NCBI GenBank assembly: GCA_928212115.1
Contig: CAKMRJ010005745.1
Location: 214,675,549-214,739,548, forward strand
Length of the DNA stretch: 64,000 bases
Reading direction: 5' to 3'
DNA from: Lactuca virosa
Lineage: Eukaryota > Streptophyta > Magnoliopsida > Asterales > Asteraceae
Position numbers and translations under genes: made by a program. Numbering within the stretch: the stretch's first letter is position 1; every line of letters begins with the position of its first letter. Positions 10,153-25,293 of this stretch are shown one piece after another. The notes under the pieces are model-generated. The model searched no databases. It was not told where the DNA came from and saw nothing but the letters and a program-made list of their open reading frames with translations.

Positions 10153-11879
10153 TCACATTATACAGCAGTTCTGTTGAGAATCAGCCATATCAGGTGACCT
10201 GCATGATGCCAAGAAATCATAAAATCAGATTGACATTAAATAAAACCATAAGTCAAAATTCATACATTCACAATTCAAAATGAACATTATGCATCCTAAT
10301 TTGTTATTTTGTACTATTGATCATACATTTTGTGCAGAAGTTGAAATGATTTAATAAATTGTATAAAAAGCAAGAAATGAAGACTGAAGAGAAGAACTCA
10401 CAGTTGACCAAGAGCTGAGATATCAAAATCAGGAGCGAGCTCTTTGACTATATCATTTGGGGGTTGACCACATTCTTGCATCTTTTGCATGAGTTCAATG
10501 ATCTTGTTGAAATTATCAGGCTCAGTGTCATAAACAATATTTAAATCTTTTATGAGCTCATGTTGATGAAAATATCGATCATATTCTTCTTTGCTTAATT
10601 TGGATTTATTGTCTTGTAGCCATTTTGGGTATCTTTCTCCAATTTCTTTCATGGGTTCATGAAGAACTTCTTTAGACAAAAGTTGCTGCATCATTGTCTC
10701 TACTAAAGACTCCATATCCTTCACAACAAGAAAACAATATTTAGTGGTTAATAATTAAATATAATATTAAGCATATAATGAAAGTATTGAAGATCATAAA
10801 AAGTACCTGGCCTTTAGCAAGTTCTTCAAACTGTTTGACCAAATCCTCCATCATTTTATCATCTCCCAAACCATCAATGGGACCCGATTTCAAACCCGCA
10901 ATAGATTCCAAACCCTTAACAGTTTCCCTAGTTTGTTCTCTCAACTTATCAAGAGTCTCAGAAGCATGCGACACTTTTGGTGACACTTTTTGCTTTCCTT
11001 TGTTCTTGCTTCTTAAATCAGGCAAACCCATCCCTAATCCTTGAACCCCACTTGGCATTAGAGATGCCTCTCCTTTGTTCCCTTCATCATCCTTACTTTT
11101 ATCACCCAAAAAAAAAAACAAAGTATTATAGCTCAAACCACATGGAAAAGCTTCAATAGGTTCAGAATCAACCAAAACAACGTAGTTTTGAGGCTTTTTT
11201 GAACAAAAAAGAGGTAAGTGTAATGCTTTTATATGAATTTACAACCCACAATTTGTCCAAAATCTTTCTTATTGCCACAGATAACCAAGTATGATGATTC
11301 AAAATGTGAACCATTCGTAATATATGTTTTGAAATAGTAAATCTTGTGAACCAAATCAATGTTATAAGTGTTTCATAACTACTGCTATGTCACAAACCAT
11401 AATCTTATACTGAAAATTGGTTGAAAATTGAATGTTAAGCAACAAATTAACTAGAAATAGAGATTGTTCTGATTTTGTTATCCCATCCTCTGTATTGAAT
11501 ATGAAAGGTACTTAGGTTTTACGAGAAAAGGCCAACCTAAGCAATTGAATTTCAATTCAATTTATCAAATTCACTTCCTGGGGTCATAATTGACCTCCGC
11601 CAGAGCGTGTAATCTCGATGATTTTAATCAAGATTCAAGAGTTAGGAATTGTTACGAACCTCTGAGACGAAGAAGATGCAAGATTTAGGGTCTGGAAATC
11701 ATCCAAAGCGCCTAATTACATATGAACAAATAGAATCATTCAGCGTGAGTGATAAACCTCGATTACTTGAGTGATTTCAAGATGTCAAACAAAACACACA
11801 AAACACAAACGAAATTGGGGGAGAGAAGAGTGAACTTACTATCTAGAAGTTGGTCTAAATCATCTGAATGCTCAGCCAT
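10153..11879 (-). CDS. PEX19: Peroxin-19 (PEX19), peroxisomal membrane-protein chaperone
   Basis: Cytosolic, farnesylated receptor that binds newly made peroxisomal membrane proteins and docks on PEX3. Five exons with GT-AG borders: 11840-11879 (MAEHSDDLDQLLD), 11660-11711 (ALDDFQTLNLASSSS), 10807-11095, 10402-10718 and 10153-10198. All phases agree and the product is 247 residues, the normal plant length. The N-terminal acidic helix is PEX3-binding in the family. The middle has SGVQGLGMGLPDL. The C-terminal cargo-binding helices include MQQLLSKEVLHEPMKEIGER and MQECGQPPNDIVKELAPDFD. The last short exon ends in the CaaX box CCIM, so the farnesylation site is intact. Exon 3 starts at 11095 after an AAAAG acceptor behind a T-rich tract; that border is the least certain. 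Confidence 0.95.
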
Positions 11880-12181
11880 GATTATTTTGCCTTGAGTTTC
11901 TCTCTAGATAACACTTCTCCTGTCTCTAAAAAGTTGTAATGTGGTGTAGATTGAGAGAATTTGGGGAGAAAGGGCGAAATCTTTATTGGGAGAAAGTGTG
12001 ACGTCGCCCGACGGGGGTAAAAGACAGGAGTCGGAGATGTGGTGGTTCTGAGCTACCCCGGCTGTGCAAAGGATGAAAATCAATGGCTCAGATTAACTTC
12101 TTTTTATATCTAAATTTTATTTTATTTTCAAGTTATTCGTATAGAACATATTTTTAATTAATTGTTTTTTATGTGTTTCAA
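11880..12181. promoter_or_regulatory. PEX19 leader and promoter region
   Basis: Read on the minus strand it holds the C/T-rich leader upstream of the ATG. No TATA box is obvious. It ends at the target duplication of the neighbouring MULE, which therefore lies about 300 bases upstream of PEX19. Confidence 0.4.
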
Positions 12182-12190
12182 TATAAAAAT

Positions 12191-13992
<1,802 letters not shown>

Positions 13993-14001
13993 TATAAAAA
14001 T

Positions 14002-15905
14002 TAGCAAAGTTGGTTTCAACAATTAGCATAAAAATGGTTGTTTTTTTTAATATATTGCTCGACTTGCGATTAATAAAACCATAATTTTTCGTCATTGGTT
14101 AGATTAGAAATACATGTCATTGTGAATTACCTAATGATTTTTGACAGGAGAATCTATAGATTAATAATCATTACGAAGAAATATTTACAATTTGATTAGG
14201 TTTGGTTGGTGACCCTTATTATTACAGGACATATGTAATGTTTTATATCACTCATTAAGGACATCAAATAACACATGTTATGTCTTATAAGAATCATTGT
14301 AACAACACTTTGACTAGAAACTAAAAAATTGTCTATTATGGATTTTCATTAGGTTTTTCATCAAATTTATCTTTTTAATAATCGAAGTTTTGGTCTAATA
14401 TATACTTAGAGCTCATTTTTATTAATTCAAGAAAGTAATATATATTAGTGTCATGTAATATGAAATGTAACGATTATATGAATTTGTAGCATTTTAAAAC
14501 ATTTGATTCAACTTTGAGTTGATTCATAATACTAGTAGATCCATTAGTTTGAATTATAACGAAAGGAAAATTTTATATTAAATTACAAAATAATTTTAGG
14601 AAACCCTTTAACAAAAATCTTATTGATTTTTGGCTTCCTTAAACTTGGAGCATATAAGTTGTCATGTAAGTATTTCTTAGCAATAACTTGTTGGAAAAAA
14701 AAATTGTATTAACCGATTGTTAAACAACATTTCCATGTATGAAGCTTGGATGATTGTACTATTGCATCATAAGGTTAATTTGTTCAGGTATTAACTGATC
14801 GAGTGATTAGAGTTTTAGAAATTATACTCTAATTTTAACGCGCCAATATTTTTTTTGTTAATTATAGAGTATAATACACATGTGTTAAAGTCTTTAAAGT
14901 ATGAGTATTGGTGGTTTTCATTTAATCGTATTTTGGTTAAATTTACTAGCTATTATGGAGTGCTTAAAGCAATCTGGCAATAATGATCTGCCACTAAATG
15001 CTAATGTTAGGACCGATGAGAGTATCCATGATTCCAAGGTCAAACATGATAAATAACAATCATATTTCATTAGCTAAAAGTGTCTTAAATGTCCTAAATT
15101 CCATCAAACAACAAAAGGTCAACTGCCTCTAATAGAGGCACATCTTTTCAACCAATGTACTCATTTTTTAACCACTAATAGCAACATACTTATTCTTTTT
15201 AACTAATTAATAGAAATATACTTATCATCTATGTTTAATGCTATATAGAAATTAGAATGAAATCATCAATTTGTCTTTTTTTTAATCGGTCAATCTGGCC
15301 AACAGATATGTGAAATCAACTTGCCTTTAACAGAGGCTAAGACATTAAGTTAATCGATTTAGACATTGGGCCACATTATGAGATTGTGCCTAGCTAGGCT
15401 GTTGTTGGTAGAAACGACACAGTGTAATGAAATGAGAAAGAGAGGTTTGAGAAAGTCAGACAGAAGAAGTAGAAAAAGCAATTAAAAGATAGGAACAAAA
15501 AGAGACCAAATAGGCTTATTATCATAATCCACCTATTTAGATATTTAATCAACTTATTACCTTATTTTAATTATACTTCTTCAAGTTACAATATTTTATT
15601 ATAAGATGTATATGCAAGCACATCTTAAATCAATCAGAGTCAAATAGTGATTTCTTTCTAAACTTTGATTAAATAGTTGTGTTTGGAACCGGTTTTTGAG
15701 TATAAAATGTCTAACCTACGTAACTGCTTGTGGTCCGGATTATAACCCGATTTTAAGAAAATTTATTTTTGGGCTATAGGATTTTTTTTAGTTTTTTAAT
15801 ATATTAATATCAAAACTACTTCCCATCAATTCCTTGATAATGTCAAGAAATCAAAAGTTACCAGGATATAAAAAAACAAATAAATAAAACTGAAGGGTAA
15901 ATTAG
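14002..15905. other. Intergenic AT-rich sequence
   Basis: About 1.9 kb without a convincing open frame, repeat boundary or RNA gene. Confidence 0.4.
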
Positions 15906-15908
15906 TAA

Positions 15909-16240
15909 GGTGTTGTTTGTTTTTTTTTTTTTTCTAAAAAACTACTTCTGGCCATTTATTGTTGCGCCGCGCAACACTTGACCCTTCACAACTGTTTGTT
16001 TTTTTAGAATACTTCTGACTTAAAAACTGCTGCGCGTGTGCTGCATGGCGCAACACTTGACTCTTTGCTTCAAACATGTTCACACCTTATTTTAACTTAT
16101 TGCAGCTGTCTGCAGAGGTTAAAAAAAACAAACTTTTTATTATATGCTACAGCCGTTTCATCACCCTCTTCTGCTACAGCGGGTTGTAGAGGTGGTCCGT
16201 AGACTTCAGACATTTTCGCTTCGAAAAAACAAACGACACC
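15909..16240 (+). mobile_element. Tourist-like MITE, copy A (332 bp)
   Basis: Starts GGTGTTGTTTGTTTTTT and ends with the inverted form ACAAACGACACC. It is flanked by TAA on both sides (15906-15908 and 16241-16243), the PIF/Harbinger 3-bp duplication. The interior includes TTTATTGTTGCGC and CTACAGCGGGTTGTAGAGG, both shared with copy B in the opposite orientation. No coding capacity. Confidence 0.75.
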
Positions 16241-16618
16241 TAAATGTTTTTATTGATAATCTACCAACGTACTTATATTTTTACCTAATTATAGAAACAT
16301 ACTTTTATTGGAATATACCAATATATATGATTGTTTTTCACTTAATATATAAAACTTGTCTTAATAAACTAGGTGATGATATTGACATTTTATGCTTTCA
16401 GATACCATTTTTCAAATTTACTATCATCTAGAACAATTCAAATATATGGAAATAAATCAGATGACGCACTTAGATTTTCGTAATGACAATAAGGTTACAA
16501 AGGGATCATGTGATTACCACAAAATTTCGTTTATAGAGAAAATAATATTCTAAGGGTCGTCTTGGTTTATTGTTTCGATGAAATATGTTCCTTTTGATCG
16601 AATATTGTGTCAAGTAAA

Positions 16619-17226
16619 GGTGTTGTTTGTTTTTTTAAGCAAAAATTCATTAAGTATATGCGGACTACCTCTGCAACCCTCTGCAGTAGAAGATGTGAAC
16701 TAAACGGCTGCAGACTATAATAAGAAGCGTGTTTGTTTTTTTTAACATCATCATGCTGCTGCAGATATTAAAAATTTAAAATAAACTGATTTTATAAACC
16801 CAAAATAGTTTTTTAATACCAAAAATTTAATATTAATTGACATTCCAGCATGAATTTATGATATTTCAGCTAAAAATAATGATATTTCAACAAAAAATAA
16901 AGATATTTTAGCAAAAAGTAATGATATTTCATCAAGAAATTATCATTATTCAATATAAAAAAAAGTGAAAAAAAAATTCAACAATAATAAACAAAATAAA
17001 AGGTAAAATAAATTTTCAACATCATATAATCAAGATTTTAACAAGAAAAAAAAAGATGTTGGAAGAGGCAATACAAGTGCTGCGTCAAACAGAACACACA
17101 CAAATGTTTTTTACTCCGAAGACTTCTAAAAAACAAACATCTGCAAGATGAAAATTGATGCGCATGAGCTGCGCTACGCAACAATAAAAGGTTTGAAGAA
17201 GTTTTTTACAAAAAACAAACAACACC
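16619..17226 (-). mobile_element. Tourist-like MITE, copy B (608 bp, inverted relative to copy A)
   Basis: Begins GGTGTTGTTTGTTTTTTTAA and ends AAAACAAACAACACC followed by TAA. The left 90 bases match the complement of copy A's right end (GGACTACCTCTGCAACCC). The right 80 match the complement of copy A's left end (CGCAACAATAAAAGG). So this is the same family in reverse orientation with extra AT-rich filler (16780-17060). The left duplication is imperfect (TAAA). Confidence 0.65.
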
Positions 17227-17725
17227 TAATTTGACAAACATATAATATTAAAATTTTCATGTTTATTTGGTATTAGGACATTTCAGTGTTAGATTTATTA
17301 TGTTCTTTGGGTTTTAATACCTTTAAATGTCAAGTATTGTTAATTAAGTGATAAGTCTATAAAAATCTACTTTTGGTCATTTGTTGGAATCTGTAACAAT
17401 ATAAATTTATTAGTATTATTGTAAATTCTAAACAAATTTACATTGTTTTTTGTTGTAGACGATGTAGTAGAAAAAAAATGGAAGCAAGATGTTGTTTTCG
17501 AAATCGGATAGTCACTATGTTATAATTTGAGTTCATACAAAACAATTATTTATTTATTTACCCAAATCGCATAAAAGAAAATTCAATAGTCAGTTTCCCT
17601 TTTACCAACTATAAAATCATGTTTTAATGTTTTTACCATATACTATGAAATGTTAGCCGATTGTTTAGAAGGTCACACTGCCACAAGCAGCATCGATAGA
17701 GAGCTCATCCAGAGCCCCGCAACGA
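17227..17725. promoter_or_regulatory. Upstream region of the AsnRS gene
   Basis: About 500 bases of AT-rich DNA between MITE copy B and the start codon, becoming mixed-composition only in the last 60 bases. It presumably contains the promoter. No distinct TATA box was placed. Confidence 0.35.
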
Positions 17726-19157
17726 ATGGCTACGGCGGCGTTGTCGCCGGCGACGGTTTCTCTCCGCCTTAAACCTCTATCCTCCACCGTTCGCTTCTTG
17801 TCCTTATACCACCACCACCAACCAAAACCTATGAAACTGAAATACCCAATTATGCTCGCTCCCCTTCATCAACCGCCGCAACCCCGCGTCCACTTCAACT
17901 ACTTTAACAACTCCACAGCTCACCGTAGATGCTTTTCTACCGTCGCATCCGCCACCGTATCGCCCGGAGAGGTCGTAGAGAAGTCCAAAACCGAATCTAT
18001 CGAGGAACGAGTTGGGGAGTTTCGTAAACGGCTGAGAATTGTTGATATAAAAGGAGGGGAAAGCGAGGGTGTAGATAGATTAGGTCAAACGCTAACAGTT
18101 AAGGGCTGGGTTAGAACCCTTCGCATTCAGAGCAGTGTTACATTCATTGAGGTAATTGATATCATATATCTGTTCATAATGCTTATGAATCGATGATTTA
18201 TTCATCTATTTTGAGTAGCCACTAGTGTATCTCCCATCTCAATATCTTTTGTACCGAATTTGTTTGATTGTAAGCAATAAGTGATATTAGAAGAGTTCAT
18301 TCCAGCATTTTACTACCTCTATATGTTATGAATCCAAACCTATTACTTTTAGAATGCAAACTTGATGTTTTTTTTTTTGTTGCAAATTCTAACACTTATC
18401 TTGTCCTGTTTGTACTACATGTTATAAAGATTATATCCATAACGAGGTTTTGCATTCATTGCAGGTGAATGATGGTTCATGTCTATCAAACATGCAGTGT
18501 GTGATTGACTCAGATGCTGAAGGTTATGATCAGGTAACCCTAGTTACACTTCATTTCTTTTGAAATACATATACATATACGTATCAAGTTTATTTCAAAG
18601 GGCATTCCAATGTCAAAATGACCTTTTGTTATCAAATCTTGTTTCTTTTTAAAACTATGTTTGGGATGATATTACTTTTGTTTTGCTGATGTCATCAAAA
18701 AGAATAAATATTTTATTGTTCTTAATAGGTGGAGAGTGGTTTCATAGCAACTGGTGCCGCAGTTTGTGTACAAGGAGTTGTAGTACCTAGCCAAGGAAAG
18801 AAGCAAAAAATAGAGTTGAAGATTCACAAACTTGTTACAGTATAATTTTCACCTTTCAATGCATTTAAATTAAAACTTATTTAATGACTTATTGGTACAA
18901 CGTATATTCTTATTGTTTTTCAAAATTGGGCATTTGGATGTATGAAAAAACCTTAGTATTGTCATTCTTTATGATTAACATTTGGAAGCCAACATTGAGG
19001 AACATATCAATAAAATGTTTATCATCTAATTTATTTTTATACATTTGTAGGTTGGAAAGAGTGATCCATCATTTCCTATTCAAAAGAAAAAAGTCACAAG
19101 AGAATTTTTAAGAAGCAAGGCGCATCTTCGCCCTAGGACAAATACTTTTGGTGCAGT

Positions 19158-19224
<67 letters not shown>

Positions 19225-21420
19225 TTACATATAGACAAATACGTGTATTTACATTTTGCTAAATTGATATTCCATTTGAATTTAGGTATCTAGGGTTAGG
19301 AATGCTTTGGCTTATGCTACACATAAATTCTTTCAAGAAAATGGATTTGTTTGGATTGCAAGTCCTATAATTACAGCTGCAGATTGTGAAGGTGCTGGTG
19401 AACAATTTTGTGTAACCACATTGGTATGTAGGCTTCTTTTAATTTATAATAAAATTCACTATATCTCCATTTTGTTTTTTTTTACAATTTTGTCCTTGAT
19501 CTTTTATGTTGTGTTACCAGATACCAAGCTCGAAAGAAGCTATTGATTCTCCAGCCAGTTCCATCCCAAAGACAGAAAATGGCTTAATCGATTGGTCACA
19601 AGTGAGTAAATGACCATTTTGCCCTTCTGTTTTGATAAGAATGAGTTATTGCCTCTAACTATCTACAATGCTATTATTTGATTGCTCTCTATGTATGGGC
19701 TTTATATAAATTACATTATATTATTTTTGGATTTTAAATTTTATATGTTCCAATAATTGCATTTTGATTTCACAGGATTTTTTTGGAAAGCCTGCATTCT
19801 TGACAGTTTCTGGTCAACTCAATGCTGAAACATATGCAACTGCTCTTTCTGATGTATACTTTCTTCCTTCATTTGTTATTTAAACTTAAAAGAATCATTC
19901 AAAACATGATATTATTTTATAGTTTTTAAAAATATTTATACCATATTTCAGGTGTATACATTCGGTCCTACTTTTCGGGCAGAAAATTCCAACACTTCTA
20001 GACATTTGGCAGAATTTTGGGTCTTCTCTCATTTCCATAAATATTAGTGTTTCTATAAATTATAGAACTAAATAACTAAACAAGTGTTTTTTTTTTTTTT
20101 TTTTTTAATTTGTATTTCTGTGAAGATGATTGAGCCCGAGCTTGCATTTGCGGACCTGAATGATGACATGGCATGTGCCACTGCCTATCTCCAGTATGTC
20201 GTATGTTACTTTATCCACCCTTTATAGATACTAAATTACCTTGTTACCCCTCCTGAAAAAAAATGTTCCACTTTATACTTTTATAGTTCATGTCTTAAAA
20301 AATGGTATGAACTTTTTGACAATTTAGGTGAAACATGTTCTTGAAAATTGCAAAGAAGATATGGATTTCTTCAACAATTGGATTGAGAAAGGAATTATCG
20401 ATCGTCTAAGTGTATGATTTTTTTTTTTTTTGGTTTAATTCATATTCATCATTCATCCCTCTACAAAATTACTGTATTGCCCCTGTGTAATTCTTGATTT
20501 TGTTCCACCAGGATGTGGTTGAGAAAAGCTTTGTGAGATTGACTTACACAGATGCAGTGGAATTGCTTTTGAAATCAAAGAAGAAATTCGAGTTTCAGGT
20601 ATTTTCATTTTCTATCATACATTGAAATTTTTTACCCTATTATAGCATTATACTTTTTTTTCTTTATAAGACACTATTAAGTAAAATGATATAATAGGAA
20701 AAAAAATGAAAGTAGGTTGCTATTTTGTATAATAGGTGAAATGGGGATGTGATTTTGCAAAGTGAGCATGAACGTTACATAACCGAAGAGGCTTTCAATG
20801 GATGCCCTGTTATTATCACTGATTACCCAAAGGCATCATATTTTCCCTTATTTACCCTTTTGCAAAAATAATAATAAAAAAGTAACAACATTTTTTTTTT
20901 TTTAAATTATCAGGATATTAAGGCGTTCTACATGCGCCAAAATGACGATGGCAAGACTGTTGCAGCCATGGATCTACTTGTCCCACGGGTAATAATATTT
21001 ATTATTCTTTTCTTTAGAGAAGTTTATAATTACGTATATTTAAAATACAAATGTTATTGTTTGATAATAATAATATTCGTTTTTTGTTGGTAGGTTGGTG
21101 AGCTTATTGGTGGAAGTCAAAGGGAAGAACGCCTTGATTATTTGGAAAATCGTTTGGATGAAATGAATCTGAATAAGGAGAGTTTTTGGTGGTATCTTGA
21201 TCTTCGGCGTTATGGTACAGGTTAGTTGCATAAATTGCTAAAAATAATTGTCTATTTTTTGTTTGAATTATTATTATTTAGTTAGTGGTTTTGTTGTATT
21301 TCAGTTCCACATGCGGGTTTTGGTTTGGGTTTTGAGAGGCTTGTGCAATTTGCAACTGGAATCGACAACATTCGAGATACAATACCTTTCCCTCGAGCCC
21401 CTGGCTCAGCTGAATTTTAA
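17726..21420 (+). CDS. NS1: Asparaginyl-tRNA synthetase, chloroplast/mitochondrial (one-base frameshift in exon 12)
   Basis: Class IIb enzyme that charges tRNA-Asn in the organelles. Fifteen exons: 17726-18151, 18465-18533, 18729-18839, 19051-19155, 19286-19423, 19521-19601, 19776-19853, 19952-20020, 20126-20200, 20328-20411, 20512-20598, 20736-20832, 20914-20988, 21094-21220, 21305-21420; about 578 residues. The first 70 or so residues are Ser/Pro/basic, fitting a dual transit peptide. The OB-fold anticodon domain follows (LTVKGWVRTLRIQSSVTFIE). Motif 2 is TFGPTFRAENSNTSRHLAEF and motif 3 is GFGLGFERLVQFATG. The C-terminus is the conserved PFPRAPGSAEF. Exon 12 is 97 nt where 96 is needed; the extra base is in TTTT at 20753-20756. 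Its intron starts with GC, not GT. Confidence 0.95.
19165..19224. repeat. Compound TA/CA microsatellite in an AsnRS intron
   Basis: A run of TA repeats followed directly by CA repeats within intron 4. Likely length-polymorphic. Confidence 0.85.
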
Positions 21421-21682
21421 TATTTAATTTAATTTTTTTTACAATCAATACTTGTATCTTATGCTTTATCATATGTACATGCATGATTGATTATATCAGT
21501 TACATTGTTTTTATTTTGATTAATAAGATGATGAGAAAACTAATTCTATCACATTATTTGAACATTCAATACAAAATCTTTGGACCCACCCGTAAACTAT
21601 ACATTTATAATAATAAGCATTAAGCAACAAGAATCTATCTCTATACAATTGGTTATCAAAAAATAATGAATTCAATTTTGTT
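21421..21682. terminator. Shared 3' region of convergent AsnRS and SEC16 genes
   Basis: Only 262 bases separate the stop codons of the two tail-to-tail genes, so both 3' UTRs and polyadenylation signals must lie here, probably overlapping. AT-rich, with AATAAG-like words. Exact poly(A) sites cannot be read from sequence. Confidence 0.55.
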
Positions 21683-22549
21683 CTAAAGTTGAACCTCATG
21701 AAGATCCTCACTCATAAACCCATCGCCATTATTCCCCCGATTCCTTTGATTACAAAACCGTTGATCCATACTTCCTCCCCATGAAACTGTTCTTCGTGAA
21801 CACGTGTTACTAGGAAACACAGGCATTCCCATTCCCATTCCCCCTTTTCCCAAATCATCCATGCTTCCAAATCTTTGCATTGATTGATAAGTTGGTGTTC
21901 GGAATGGAGGTGAATCGTTAATTTCATCAACACTTGTGGTTTTTTGTTGCGTGTTATTACCATGAAATGAGTTGGATTGTTGGGATGAAGGTACTGGAAC
22001 GAAGAATTTAGGGTTTGATTTCGTGATGGGTTTTACAGACGTGGTGGGTGGTGATTGGAACGACTTTGTTGGGTTTCCACCACCTTGGTTGAATGTGTCC
22101 ACGTATCTACATAAACAAAATCAAAAAATTCAAATATTACTTTTTAACTGAAAAACATTAAATATAATGCAAAGACATGAAAATTGAAATGATGACGTGG
22201 CAGTGTTGACTCACCTTGCACGTACACCCATTCTTCCACGTGCAGAAAATTGACCGGAGGAGGCGGGGATTGGCGGGATGCCGGAGCTGTGTCCTACGGT
22301 GGTGGTTCCGGTGGATAATTCCGAGCCACCGTTGCTGAGAGACCCTTCACTCTTGGCGGCGGTTTTGGGTGTTCCGTTTTGGAATGCCGCCATGGTTGGT
22401 GGTGGTGCAAGTGCCGCTTCTTCTGCTGGCGGATCAACACCTTCCTCCACCCATCTTTTTAGTTTGTCATCGTAAATAAAACTTGTTTGTCTCACCTAAT
22501 TTCGCCTGAAATATATAAAAAATTTAATGCAGAATCATAAAAAAAAAAA

Positions 22550-22581
<32 letters not shown>

Positions 22582-24228
22582 CTGTTTGTCTTGACGAGGT
22601 TTTAGAACTAAACTGAAAGTCTTTTGGAAAAGTTGTGACCCAAATCCAAATCGACCAAATCTTGAAGTAAATGATGAATTACTTTGTGAATCTGTAGAGT
22701 TTTCTTTTGATGAATCAACCTGATCCTACATAAATTAATTAATTTGTTTATTATGGAGTATATGATGGTATTTGTAAAATTAATTTGAATAAATAATTAA
22801 TAATGACAACCTGGCGGGGAGAGCGACCAAAGTCAGGTTCAGAAACGCTTCTGTTATGCATGATTCTTCTGTTGTTTCCTTCTGCAGATTCCATGGATGC
22901 AGAAGGAACTAATGATGACATGGCCATGGTGGACTGACTGGCAGACACCCGAGGTTGATGATTATGATTATGATGATGTGGATGAGGATGGTGCTCGTTT
23001 TGTGCAGTGGGGCCCGATGTTGATGGGACAGGTGGCGGGAGTCCCCCAACTACACGGTGTGCTGTGCTGTCAAAAAGGTTGAGCAGTTTTCCAACTAATT
23101 TACCCGGAGCCAAGTTTGTAGAGAACCCACCCTGGTAAAAATAAAAATAATTAATGATGAAGTTACGTGACGAGGGTAAAATGGTCATTTTACCTGTTGG
23201 TGGGTTTTTATGCGATCTTCTAAGGATGAAACCATATGTCTCCATGTTTCTGCTTCAGGTGCTCGCCCAGTTTTTAAAGCTTTTGATATCGCTTGACAAT
23301 ACCTGAATTTTTATAAAAAAAAAAAAACTTTTGAGGAAAAAGAATAAGGAAACAATATTGTATTTTTTTTTTTTTTTTGTATGCCTACTTTAATGAGTCA
23401 GATACTCTTCCTACTTCAGCCAACATATTGGCATATATAAGCTTATACGGTTGAAATGGTAGCAAGGTAAACTGAGAGTTCCCCAAAAGCTTTGAATATT
23501 CATACACCTCTGTCCTCTGTCCACATTCACAACCAATAAGCTCTAATAGGAAGAAATAAAAGTAAATATAATAATGAAAAGTGGGGCCCACCTGAATGGC
23601 TTCTGGACAGGCATATGTTCTTGGATGCTTCCAGTGATCTGCACCAATCAGACACAGTCTAGCACTGTCTGAATAGGGCTCAAAGTTTGCTTCAGCAACT
23701 AAGTAGCAAATGTGTGCAGCAATAATCTGAATCATTTGTTATATATAATCACAAACTCATAACCAAATATGGGTATTATTAATTACTTAAAATGGAACTT
23801 ACATTACTTGTTTCCTTCCATAAACAATCTCCAAGATGAATAAGCACCAATTCATCATCTTTGGTCCTGTTAGCAGTAATCATAGCCAAATTTTCTTCCC
23901 AATCATCAATCATAGCATTAGCTCCAAGTTGAGCCTACACAAAACAACAAAGTCAACAGCTCAATATTGGGTTGGGTTGACCCATAAATATAATCATATT
24001 ATTATTATTATTACCTGTGATATATTTACAGCAGCAACAGTGGCACAATCTGTTGTAGAGTCAGTTGAAAATACATCTGCAGGTTGACCAGCAATAAGTA
24101 GACATAATGTCCTTAAAGGTGACCCTGCTACTAGCTGATGAACACCCATCTTCCTAACACAATCCACATAGAACTGCAATACACAAAATTTTAAATAAAA
24201 TAAACATCTTTTTGCTTCCCTTCACTGT

Positions 24229-24318
<90 letters not shown>

Positions 24319-25262
24319 TGATCACCAAGTTGTGCTGCAAGAACTAAGGCAATCCCCCATAATTGACCCTCTTGTGCACGTTGAAGAGCCTCTATCTTTC
24401 TACCATAAACTAGCAGAGTTTGGACTTCAGAAGCAGTTGCCTAAGAAAATAAAGACAAATCAATAAAAAAAAAAGATGATTTTTTTTTTTAATAATATGT
24501 GAATAAATGAAATAAGGTGAACACCCGAATTTGTCCTTCTGGTGGCAACTGTTGCAAGCAGTTAGCGAAAGCTCCATAATCACCATATTGAGAAGTGTCT
24601 TTCTTTGCAGATGCAAATAGTCTAGCAACCGCTACATCCGGGGCGTCGTTTTCCTGTTAAATTACGAAAATACCCTTGTTTGTTATTTGGTAAAACTGAA
24701 AAGTTTTCAGTGAAAATAATAAAAAGACGAAATTTTTACCTTTGATGTAGTGTCGGTGCCAAAAGGAGAACGTAATTTCCCGTAATGTTGTGAAGCTATT
24801 TTGAGTAAAGAAAGTAGAAGCTTTAAAACTTGATCTTTTTTATAATCCATGTCAGCAGGAGGGTGTGACTGTGTGATTCTCTCATCAATCCATCTATTCA
24901 GCTCTTTACCACCAACATTTCCACCAGCAAGTGGGCCAGGAAATGACTGGCGGCAAAGAGTGTGAAAGTAACCACATACGCGGGTCCCACCGGTTGCCAT
25001 GTCACCACCTCCAGTCACAATTTCAGCCATGTTAAGAACAGAAATTGGCCCACCACTTGTATCCTTCATCACAATCAATTTCCCACCAAAACCAAAAGTA
25101 ACCAAGGCATGAGGAGGTTGACCTGCAGATGACCTATTAGAGCCATAAGATCCATGATGTGAGTAGGTCAATTGGTTTTGACTTCCATACCCCTTGCCAG
25201 CATTCATCATCTCACTTTGCTCCATTGTTGTTGATTGACTGAAGTTCCCATAATCATAAGAC

Positions 25263-25293
<31 letters not shown>

